NCBI GenBank assembly: GCA_025363655.1
Contig: JANYDK010000081.1
Location: 119,558-183,557, forward strand
Length of the DNA: 64,000 nucleotides
Direction: 5' to 3'
Source of the DNA: Deltaproteobacteria bacterium
Lineage (GTDB): Bacteria; Myxococcota_A; Polyangia; Polyangiales; JADJMO01
Both the position numbers and the translations under genes were made by a program. Of the stretch, positions 8,118-16,585 are shown in pieces. The notes beneath the pieces are model-generated. The model ran no database searches and was not told the DNA's origin. It saw only the letters and a list, made by a program, of their open reading frames with translations. Positions within the stretch are counted from its first letter, which is position 1; each line of letters begins with the position of its first letter.

Positions 8118-8827
8118 TCAGGAAGTGCGGCCGGCCGGCTTCAGTACGGTGTGGAGTCCACACTCGGTTTTGCCCTTGCCGGCCCAGCGACCGGCGCGCT
8201 CGTCCTCACCCTCGGCGACCGCCTGCGTGCAAGGCGCGCAACCGATGGAAAGAAAACGACGCGCGACCAGCGGATGCTCGGGGATCCGATGCTCGGCGAG
8301 ATGGGCCTTCGCCTCGGCGGCGGTCATCGTCGCCAAGGGATGGATCTTCACCGGGCCCTCCTCCGTCGGAAGCAAAATCGGCGTGTCTTTGCGCGCGCTG
8401 CTCTGGTCGCGCCGGAGACCACTCACCCAACCACGCATGCGCGCGAAGTAGGGCAAGAGCGGATCGACCTTGTTGTGCTGGCAGCAGAAGTCGGGATCGG
8501 TGTCGTAGACGTTGCTGCCGTACTCCTTCAAGAACGCCTCGCGCGCAGCCGCCGGCCGCACCACCTCGACGGTGAGACCGAGACGCTCTTGCAACTGGTC
8601 GCGATAGGCGAGCGTCTCGGGAAAGAGGAAGCCTGTGTCGAGGAAGACGATCGGCAGCTCGCGCGCGACCTCGCTCCAGAGATGAAGCAGCACGCCGCTG
8701 CCGGCGCCGAAGCTGGAGGTGAAGAGGAGGTCTCTCCCCCAGCGCTCGACGGCCCATGCCAAACGATCGCGCGGCGACTTCTTCTCCAGCTGGGCGGAGA
8801 GTGCGGCGAGCTCTTCGCCACCGACGG

Positions 8828-8831
<4 letters not shown>
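8118..8831 (-). CDS. cysH: adenylyl-sulfate (APS) reductase, CysH family
   Basis: A 237-residue PP-loop enzyme that reduces activated sulfate to sulfite in the cytoplasm. The nucleotide-binding SSFGAGSG lies at 39-46 and the C-terminal catalytic ECGLH at 223-227. The two Cys pairs CC (116-117) and CAPC (198-201) are those that hold a [4Fe-4S] cluster, the mark of the APS-using class rather than PAPS-using enzymes. The start is the ATG overlapping the sulfite-reductase stop (ATGA at 8831-8828), so the two are translationally coupled; an upstream in-frame ATG at 8840 is less likely. Confidence 0.95.
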
Positions 8832-10543
<1,712 letters not shown>

Positions 10544-10572
10544 GACTGAAGGTGCTCCTGCGTTTCGTGTCG

Positions 10573-10692
10573 TTATTGCGGACGAAGACCCGTGTTCGGG
10601 GACGCAGAAGAGCGACTTCGCGCCGAGAATTGGTGTACGTTTCTGGGTCGTCAGCGGACACATTCACAATTGTAGTGTCGTGTCCGCAATAA
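10573..10692. promoter_or_regulatory. paired 11-bp inverted repeats between sulfite reductase and regulator (putative operators)
   Basis: TTATTGCGGAC at 10573-10583 is repeated as its exact reverse complement GTCCGCAATAA at 10682-10692. The first copy is 30 bases upstream of the sulfite-reductase start, the second sits 11 bases before the regulator's GTG. Each gene therefore carries the same sequence in the same orientation relative to its own transcription. Between them lies ACAATTGT (10666-10673). The arrangement suits a regulator that controls both divergent genes, most simply the adjacent XRE-cupin protein. Confidence 0.6.
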
Positions 10693-10703
10693 TGGAGGAT
10701 GAC

Positions 10704-11363
10704 GTGGTCGCACGCAAGGTTTCGCCGCCGGCGCCGGAAATTTCGAAAAAGGGAGGCGCGACCAGGCGCACGGCGCGAACGGCCACCGGCTCGGGTGACG
10801 ACGTCGGCGCGGCCGAGCTCGGTCGACGGGTCGCCGATCATCTCCGGCAAAAGCGGAAGGCACGCGGGATGTCACTCGACGATCTCGCCTCCGCCTCGGG
10901 CGTGAGCCGGGCTGCGCTCTCGCAAATCGAGACCTACAAATCGATCCCCACGCTCGGTCTCCTCTGGAAGATCGCGGTCGGCCTCGGCATCCCCATCAAT
11001 GAGCTCCTCGGCCAATCGACGGGACCCGTTTCGGTCCTTCGCCGCTCGGACGCCAGCGTGCTTCGCTCGCTCGACGGCAAGCTCGAGAGCCGTCCCCTGG
11101 CGCCGGTCGGTACGACGCCGCTGGTCGAGCTCTACGAGCTACGCCTCGCCGCCCGCTCGCAACATGCCTCCGAGCCCCACGCCCGCGGCACCCACGAGGT
11201 GCTGGTGGTGCTGACGGGCGCGCTCCGGCTCCACGTCGATACCGAGACCCACGACCTCGCCGCCGGCGACTCGATCTGCTTCCCCGCCGATCGGCCGCAC
11301 ATCTACGAGAACCCCGGCGGCTCCGAGGCGCGCTACCACAACCTGATCGCCTACGAACGCTGA
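10704..11363 (+). CDS. XRE-family regulator with C-terminal cupin domain
   Basis: A 219-residue protein. The GTG at 10704 is chosen because GGAGG lies five bases upstream; the ATG at 10692 overlaps a putative operator and has no such site. A basic disordered N-terminus is followed by a helix-turn-helix at about 40-95 (MSLDDLASASGVSRAALSQIE) and a cupin at about 140-215 with HEVLVVLTGALRLHVD and DSICFPADRPHIYEN. This is the layout of SutR/PuuR-type regulators; E. coli SutR acts on sulfur-utilisation genes, which fits this location between sulfite reductase and a sulfonate-type transporter. The ligand is unknown. Confidence 0.88.
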   Translation: MVARKVSPPAPEISKKGGATRRTARTATGSGDDVGAAELGRRVADHLRQKRKARGMSLDDLASASGVSRAALSQIETYKSIPTLGLLWKIAVGLGIPINELLGQSTGPVSVLRRSDASVLRSLDGKLESRPLAPVGTTPLVELYELRLAARSQHASEPHARGTHEVLVVLTGALRLHVDTETHDLAAGDSICFPADRPHIYENPGGSEARYHNLIAYER

Positions 11364-11379
11364 ACGGCCGCTCCCCGAC

Positions 11380-11408
11380 TTGACCGATCGGTCAACGTTC
11401 ACTATTAC
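11380..11408 (+). promoter_or_regulatory. sigma-70-like promoter overlapping a 16-bp palindrome
   Basis: TTGACCGATCGGTCAA (11380-11395) is a perfect palindrome. Its first six bases make a -35 TTGACC, and TATTAC (11403-11408) follows at 17 bases as a -10. Transcription would begin about 11415, exactly at the GTG of the ATPase gene. A protein bound to the palindrome would cover the -35, giving repression. Confidence 0.55.
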
Positions 11409-11414
11409 ATCGGT

Positions 11415-12326
11415 GTGTTCAGTTTTGCGAAACTCGTCGAAACCGACGAAGTCGAGGACGCCGCGCCGACCCGGGCGCGCTCGCAACGACGTGGGGCGAG
11501 CACCTCGCTCGACCGAGTGACCTTCGCCTATCCGGGCGAAGCGGCGGCCATCGCCTCGACTTCTCTGCATGTCGATGCCGGCGAGCTGGTCTGCTTGGTC
11601 GGGCCCTCGGGGAGCGGAAAGTCGACGATTCTGAACCTCATCGCCGGCCTTTTGGTGCCCACCTCGGGGCGCGTCCTCTTCGACGAAGAGGCCATCCGCG
11701 GCCCCGGGCCCGAGCGGGCCGTCGTTTTTCAGGACGCGGCGCTCTTTCCCTGGCTCACCCTCCGCGACAACGTCGAGTATCCGCTCAAGCTCGCCGGCAT
11801 GCCCAAGGGCGAGCGCCGCGCGCGCAGCGAGCAGCTCCTCCGGATGGTCCATCTCTGGAAGTTCGAGGGCAGCCATCCGCACCAGCTCTCCGGCGGCATG
11901 CGACAACGCGGCGCCATCGCCCGCGCTCTCGCGACCGATCCGGCGGTGCTCTTGATGGACGAGCCCTTCGCCGCGCTCGACGCGCAGACGCGCGAGATCC
12001 TCCAAGGCGAGGTCGAGCGCATCTTCCAAGAGACCAAGAAGACGATCGTCTTCGTCACCCACAACGTCCGTGAAGCGGTGCGCCTCGCCGATCGCGTGGT
12101 GCTCATGGGCACGCGCCCGGGCCGCATTCTCCGCGAAATCGCCATCGATCTCCCGCGTCCGCGGCGCATCGACGAAGAGCGCGTGGCGTGGTTCGCCGCC
12201 GACGTGGCGTCCGAGATTCGCAGCGAGGTCGAGAAGATCGCCAAAGAGGAGGCCGATGATGCGTGGGTGGCTCCGGGGGGTCCTGTTCACGTCGATCCTC
12301 GTCGCAATCTGGGCAGCGGCATCTAG
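11415..12326 (+). CDS. SsuB/TauB-type ABC transporter ATPase
   Basis: A 303-residue ATPase with Walker A GPSGSGKST at about 65-73, Q-loop in VFQDAALFPWL, signature LSGGM near 158, Walker B LLMDEPF near 179 and the switch His in FVTHNV. LFPWLTLRDNV is typical of the nitrate/sulfonate/taurine group. The first ~30 residues precede the ABC fold and the last ~25 may read into the overlapping permease gene (71-base overlap). The GTG start at 11415 has no Shine-Dalgarno and coincides with the predicted transcription start, so the message may be leaderless; a later start is possible. Confidence 0.9.
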   Translation: MFSFAKLVETDEVEDAAPTRARSQRRGASTSLDRVTFAYPGEAAAIASTSLHVDAGELVCLVGPSGSGKSTILNLIAGLLVPTSGRVLFDEEAIRGPGPERAVVFQDAALFPWLTLRDNVEYPLKLAGMPKGERRARSEQLLRMVHLWKFEGSHPHQLSGGMRQRGAIARALATDPAVLLMDEPFAALDAQTREILQGEVERIFQETKKTIVFVTHNVREAVRLADRVVLMGTRPGRILREIAIDLPRPRRIDEERVAWFAADVASEIRSEVEKIAKEEADDAWVAPGGPVHVDPRRNLGSGI

Positions 12327-13011
12327 CTTCGCGAAGAGCCCGCTCTTCCCGTCGCCGCTCGCCGTCTATCGCGCCCTCGAAGCGGGCGTGCACGATCGCA
12401 CCGTGGTGCGCGCGGTCACGACCAGCGTCGTGCGCCTGCTCCTCGGCTATTCGATGGCGCTCGTCGGCGGCGTCCTCCTCGGCGTCGCACTCGCTCGCGC
12501 GAAGGCGGTGAAGCAGTTCGTCGGTCCGCTCGTCCTCGGCCTCGGCTCGGTGCCCTCGATCTGCTGGCTGCCGGTCGCCATCCTCTGGTTCGGGCTCTCC
12601 GAGACGTCGATTCAAGTGGTCGTCGTCCTCGGCGCGCTCCTGCCGATCGCCGTCGCCACCGAGACCGCCGTGCGCCACGTGCCGCCGCAAATCATCCGCG
12701 CCGCGCGGACGATGGGCGCGAGCGGACCCCGTCTCCTCGCCACCGTCGTCGTCCCGGCAGCGTTCCCCGGCATCCTCGGCGGCGCCAAGCTCGGTTGGAC
12801 GTTCGCCCTTCGTTCGCTGATGGCGGGCGAGCTCCTCTTCGTCTCCGGCGGGCTCGGTCAGCTCCTCGAGACGGGACGCGATCTCGGCGACACCGCGCTG
12901 GTGCTCGCGGTGGTGGTCCTCATCGTCGGCCTCAGCCGGCTCAGCGAGTGGGCGCTCTTCGGCCGCCTCGATCGCGAAGTCGCCCGCCGTTGGGGAGCAG
13001 AGCCGGCATGA
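12256..13011 (+). CDS. SsuC/TauC-type ABC transporter permease
   Basis: A 251-residue integral membrane protein with about six helices and the binding-protein-dependent permease loop (RAARTMGASGPRLLATVVVP) that docks on the ATPase. The start is one of two adjacent ATGs at 12256/12259 after AGAGGAGG, inside the 3' end of the ATPase gene. With the ATPase and the SsuA-like protein at 7112-8089 it makes a full importer, probably for a sulfonate. Its stop overlaps the next start (ATGA at 13008). Confidence 0.9.
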   Translation: MMRGWLRGVLFTSILVAIWAAASSFAKSPLFPSPLAVYRALEAGVHDRTVVRAVTTSVVRLLLGYSMALVGGVLLGVALARAKAVKQFVGPLVLGLGSVPSICWLPVAILWFGLSETSIQVVVVLGALLPIAVATETAVRHVPPQIIRAARTMGASGPRLLATVVVPAAFPGILGGAKLGWTFALRSLMAGELLFVSGGLGQLLETGRDLGDTALVLAVVVLIVGLSRLSEWALFGRLDREVARRWGAEPA

Positions 13012-13799
13012 GCGCGCGCGTGTTCAACCGAGGCCTACGCGGCAAGGTCTGGCTCGTCGGCGCCGGTCCGGGCGATCCCGAATTGCTCACCGTGCGCGCG
13101 CTGCGACTCTTGCAGAGCGCCGAGGTCGTCGCCTACGACGAGCTGATTTCCCCCGAAATTCTCGCGCTCGCGCCGAAGAGCGCAGAGATGATCCCCGTCG
13201 GTCGACGCGCGCGCGGTTGCCGTCATCACGAAGAGCGCATCCACCCACTGGTCATCGAACGCGCGCTCGAAGGACGTGACGTCGTGCGCCTCAAGGGCGG
13301 CGATCCGTTCGTCTTCGGTCGTGGTGGCGAAGAAGCAGAAGAGCTCGCGGCGGCCAACGTCCCCTTCGCCGTCGTCCCCGGCATCTCCGCCGCGCTCGGC
13401 GCCGCCGCAGCCAGCGGCATCCCGCTCACGCATCGCGACGAGGCCGCGTCGGTGACCTTCGCCACCGCGCACGCGAGCCGCGGCGACGGCGATCCGAAGC
13501 TCTCGGTCACCGTGCCCATCACCGGCACCGTCGTTCTCTACATGGGCCTCGGTCGCATCGCCGAGACCGCGACGTCACTCGTCGAAAGCGGCCGATCGCC
13601 GTCGACGCCCGCTGCGATCATCGCCTCGGCGACGCGCCCGAACCAGCGCATCGTCATCGCCACGCTCGACACCATCGCCGCCGCCGCAGCCGGCGCAGCG
13701 CTCGAGGCACCGGCGCTCCTCATCGTCGGCGAGGTGGTCGCGCGCGCGGTGAAATCGCCGGAAATCCTCGGCGAATTCACGCAATCCGCGCTCGGCTGA
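13008..13799 (+). CDS. cobA: uroporphyrinogen-III C-methyltransferase (siroheme pathway)
   Basis: A 263-residue SUMT. It methylates uroporphyrinogen III twice to precorrin-2, the first step to siroheme. Signature regions are VGAGPGDPELLTVRA near the N-terminus, YDELISPEIL and VRLKGGDPFVFGRGGEE at about 92-109. It is the methyltransferase module alone, without the CysG dehydrogenase/chelatase part; that activity is supplied by the gene at 21841-22401. It is translationally coupled to the permease. Siroheme is the cofactor of the sulfite reductase at 8828-10543, which explains the position. Confidence 0.94.
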   Translation: MSARVFNRGLRGKVWLVGAGPGDPELLTVRALRLLQSAEVVAYDELISPEILALAPKSAEMIPVGRRARGCRHHEERIHPLVIERALEGRDVVRLKGGDPFVFGRGGEEAEELAAANVPFAVVPGISAALGAAAASGIPLTHRDEAASVTFATAHASRGDGDPKLSVTVPITGTVVLYMGLGRIAETATSLVESGRSPSTPAAIIASATRPNQRIVIATLDTIAAAAAGAALEAPALLIVGEVVARAVKSPEILGEFTQSALG

Positions 13800-13881
13800 G
13801 ACGACGACCGAGCCAGGCGAGATCGTTCGGCTCGGCAAAGGTGCCGAAGGCATCGTTTGCGAAACGGGAGTTCTCGCGCTC

Positions 13882-13895
13882 CACCCTCGAGGGTG
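13882..13895. promoter_or_regulatory. 14-bp perfect palindrome upstream of the RDD/MoxR operon
   Basis: CACCCTCGAGGGTG lies 56 bases before the RDD gene start, in the only gap (13800-13950) between the siroheme gene and the MoxR operon. It could be an operator; no T-run follows, so it is less like a terminator. Confidence 0.35.
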
Positions 13896-13950
13896 AAGAC
13901 GACGCTTCCGCTCGCCCCCCCGCCCGTGCAGCGCTACGGAGGCATCGCCG

Positions 13951-14796
13951 ATGCGCGCCAGCGAAGCCGTCCCGCCGCTCGACACGCTCGTCGAGATCGA
14001 GACCCCCGAGCACATCGTCTTCCGTCATCGCATCGCCGGACCGACGCGCCGACTGCTGGCGCTGCTCCTCGATCTGCTCATCTGCTACGCGGTCGTCATC
14101 GCCGTCGCGCTCGTCGTCCTCGTCGTCACCGCGGCCGGCTCCATCTCCGTCGGGGACGAGGTCGGAGGTTTCTTCAAGGCCGGCCTCGGGCTCACGCTCA
14201 TCCTCCTCTTCCTCGCGCAGTGGGGGTACTTCTTCGTCTTCGAAGGGCTCACCGGTCGCACGCCCGGCAAGCGTGTCCTCGCGCTTCGCGTGCTCACGGT
14301 GCATGGTCGTCCCATCGGCTTCGGTGCCGCGGCGCTCCGCAATTTGGTGCGCGCGGCCGACTCGCTGCCGAGCGCCTACGTGCTCGGCGCGCTGGTGATG
14401 TCCCTCTCGCCGCGCTTCCAGCGTCTCGGCGATCTCGTGGCAGGCACCATCGTCGTCGTCGATCAAGAGGTGAAGGTGGCGCGGCCGGTGGTCCTCTCGC
14501 CGCCGGCGCATCCGCAGGAGGTCGAAGGGCTCCCCGAGCACGTCACCCTCGACGCCGACGAGCGCGCGGCCATCGAGCTCTTCCTCCGGCGACAAGACAC
14601 GCTCGGCCCCGCGCGCGCCGACGAGCTGGCCCGGATGATCGCGCCACAGCTCGCCGCTCGCTACCAAGCCGCGGCCTATTCGCCGGCCCGTCTGCTCGCC
14701 CTCCTCTACGATCGCGCCTCGCACGCAGGACGCAACGAAGGGCCTGTTTCTTCGCGCAATCGCGCACATTCGGGAGGGGGGGCCTCATGGCGATAG
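13951..14796 (+). CDS. RDD-family membrane protein
   Basis: A 281-residue protein with the RDD domain at about 28-170: RRLLALLLDLLICY (Arg and Asp in helix 1), a second helix pair, and GLTGRTPGKRVLALRV before the last Asp-containing helix. The C-terminal ~110 residues are soluble and helical. It is the first gene of a RDD/SpoIIM/MoxR/DUF58 operon, an arrangement seen in many bacteria, where these proteins are thought to act with MoxR ATPases on membrane or envelope complexes. It overlaps the next gene by 10 bases. Confidence 0.88.
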   Translation: MRASEAVPPLDTLVEIETPEHIVFRHRIAGPTRRLLALLLDLLICYAVVIAVALVVLVVTAAGSISVGDEVGGFFKAGLGLTLILLFLAQWGYFFVFEGLTGRTPGKRVLALRVLTVHGRPIGFGAAALRNLVRAADSLPSAYVLGALVMSLSPRFQRLGDLVAGTIVVVDQEVKVARPVVLSPPAHPQEVEGLPEHVTLDADERAAIELFLRRQDTLGPARADELARMIAPQLAARYQAAAYSPARLLALLYDRASHAGRNEGPVSSRNRAHSGGGASWR

Positions 14797-15800
14797 CGAG
14801 CCACGTCAACGAAAACGCCTTCTGCGAACGTCGCCAACGCGACTGGGAAGAGCTCGACGTCATGGTCCTGCGCGCCAGCCGCATGGGCGTGAAGAAGCTC
14901 GACACCGACGCGATTCTCCGCTTCTCGCCGCTCTATCGCGACATCTGCGCCGACCTCGCCCGCGCTCAGGCTGCTCGCTACAGCGCGCCCCTCGTCGACT
15001 ATCTCCAGGGCCTCGCCGCCGCCGCACACACCGTCCTCTACGGGCTCCCCTCGCGCACGAGGCACCTCGGCGATCAACCCTTCCGCAACCTCGTCTACGC
15101 CTTCCCGCGTGCAGTGCGACGCCATCGTCGCGCGCTCCTCCTGGCAGCCTGCCTCTTCTTCATTCCCTTCGCCGCCGGTCTCGCGCTCGCGCTCCACGAC
15201 CCGACCTTCGCCTTTCGTCTCGCGCCCGAGGGCATGCTCAAGCCGCTCGCCGAGGCCTACGCCAAGGGCTTCGAGGAAGGTCGCGCGAACGGCGACAACG
15301 CGATGATGGCCGGCTTCTACATCCACAACAACGTCGGCATCGCGCTCCGCTGCTTCGCGCTCGGCATCCTCGGCGGGCTCGGATCGGCCCTCTATCTGCT
15401 GCAAAACGGCCTCGCGATCGGCGCCATCGTCGGCTACGTGGCCTCGAAGGGCGCGGGACAGAACATCCTCACGTTCATCGTCGGCCACGGCTCGCTCGAG
15501 CTCGGGGCCATCGTCATCGCCGGCGGCGCGGGCCTCGTGCTCGGCTACTCGCTCGTCTCGCCGGGCGAAAAAACGCGCCTCGCCTCGCTCCAGGCCGCGG
15601 GTCGCGAAGTGGTCGTCCTCGTCGCCGGCGCGTCGGTGATGTTGATGATGGCCGCCGGCATCGAGGCCTTCTGGTCGGGCTCGAGCGTGCCCACGCTGGT
15701 GAAGCGCATCACCGGCGCCACCATCTTCGTCCTCCTCGGGCTCTATTTGACCCTCGCGGGACGTGCGAGCCGCGCGCCTTCCCCGCGTGAGTCCCGCTGA
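14787..15800 (+). CDS. stage II sporulation protein M (DUF95) family membrane protein
   Basis: A 337-residue protein. The start follows GGAGGGGGG inside the end of the RDD gene. The N-terminal ~105 residues are soluble; five or so helices follow from about 115. The family core is the stretch GFYIHNNVGIALRCFALGI and GHGSLELGAIVIAGGAG (about 170-250), typical of SpoIIM-like proteins found beside MoxR and DUF58 genes in non-sporulating bacteria. The name reflects homology only; no sporulation role is implied. One-base overlap (TGATG) with the next gene. Confidence 0.9.
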   Translation: MAIASHVNENAFCERRQRDWEELDVMVLRASRMGVKKLDTDAILRFSPLYRDICADLARAQAARYSAPLVDYLQGLAAAAHTVLYGLPSRTRHLGDQPFRNLVYAFPRAVRRHRRALLLAACLFFIPFAAGLALALHDPTFAFRLAPEGMLKPLAEAYAKGFEEGRANGDNAMMAGFYIHNNVGIALRCFALGILGGLGSALYLLQNGLAIGAIVGYVASKGAGQNILTFIVGHGSLELGAIVIAGGAGLVLGYSLVSPGEKTRLASLQAAGREVVVLVAGASVMLMMAAGIEAFWSGSSVPTLVKRITGATIFVLLGLYLTLAGRASRAPSPRESR

Positions 15801-16585
15801 TGGACATCCTCCGCGCGCGTGTCGTCTTCCGCGAGCGTCGCCTCTCCGACGTCGTCGACCTCTCGCTGCGCTTCTTCGTCGCCCAGTGGCGCCCGTATCT
15901 GTCGCTCTCCGCGGTCGTCATCGCGCCGCTCTTGCTCGTGACGTTGCTCCTCGATCACGAGCTGCCGCCGGCCGCCGTCTGGTCGCTCGCCCTCGCGGCG
16001 ATGGTGCTCGCCGAAGGGCCGTTCACGATGCTGGCGTCGCGCCTCGTCTTCGCCGACGAGGTCCCGCTTCGTCCGCTCCTCCGTGATGCACTGCGGATGC
16101 TCCCGCGCCTCGCATTCACCCGTCTTTTCCAGGGCATCGGGCTCGTCTGCGCCATGTTCTTCTTCGTCATCCCCGCGGCGTGGGTGGCGACGACGTGGTG
16201 CTTCCTCTCCGAGGTCACGCTCCTCGAGAGACCCACCTTCGGAGCGGCCTACGGACGCGCCAGTCGCCTCGTCGAGCGCATGTCCGGCGACGTCTTCCTG
16301 CTGGTGCTCGCGTCGGTCGGGCTCTTCTTCGCGGTCATCGTCCTCGCCGACTCCGCCGGCAGCGCAGTGATGCGCGAGGTCCTGCAAATCACGCCGCCGG
16401 CGTCGCTCTTCGAAAAGGGCGGCTCGGGCACGCTCTCGCTCGTCGCCGCCTGGCTCTACATCCCGCTCCACACCACCATCCGCTTCTTCACCTACCTCGA
16501 TCTCCGCGCACGCAAAGAAGGTTGGGACATCCAGACGCGCTTCGCCTCGATCGCGACCCGCGAAAGCGCCGAGGCCTCGTCGTGA
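15800..16585 (+). CDS. multi-pass membrane protein of the RDD/MoxR operon
   Basis: A 261-residue protein with about six hydrophobic helices (roughly 35-57, 61-85, 110-140, 165-190, 210-230) and a short charged C-terminus. It has no catalytic motif that I recognise. Genes of this kind occur between SpoIIM and DUF4129 genes in related operons and are sometimes labelled as glycerophosphodiester-phosphodiesterase-like membrane domains; I cannot confirm that here. Start and stop overlap both neighbours, so it is translated as part of the operon. Confidence 0.75.
   Translation: MDILRARVVFRERRLSDVVDLSLRFFVAQWRPYLSLSAVVIAPLLLVTLLLDHELPPAAVWSLALAAMVLAEGPFTMLASRLVFADEVPLRPLLRDALRMLPRLAFTRLFQGIGLVCAMFFFVIPAAWVATTWCFLSEVTLLERPTFGAAYGRASRLVERMSGDVFLLVLASVGLFFAVIVLADSAGSAVMREVLQITPPASLFEKGGSGTLSLVAAWLYIPLHTTIRFFTYLDLRARKEGWDIQTRFASIATRESAEASS

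Noticed and set aside
14787..15800. Evidence for sporulation from the SpoIIM homologue
   Set aside because: SpoIIM-like proteins next to MoxR and DUF58 genes are common in non-sporulating bacteria; context does not support a sporulation role.
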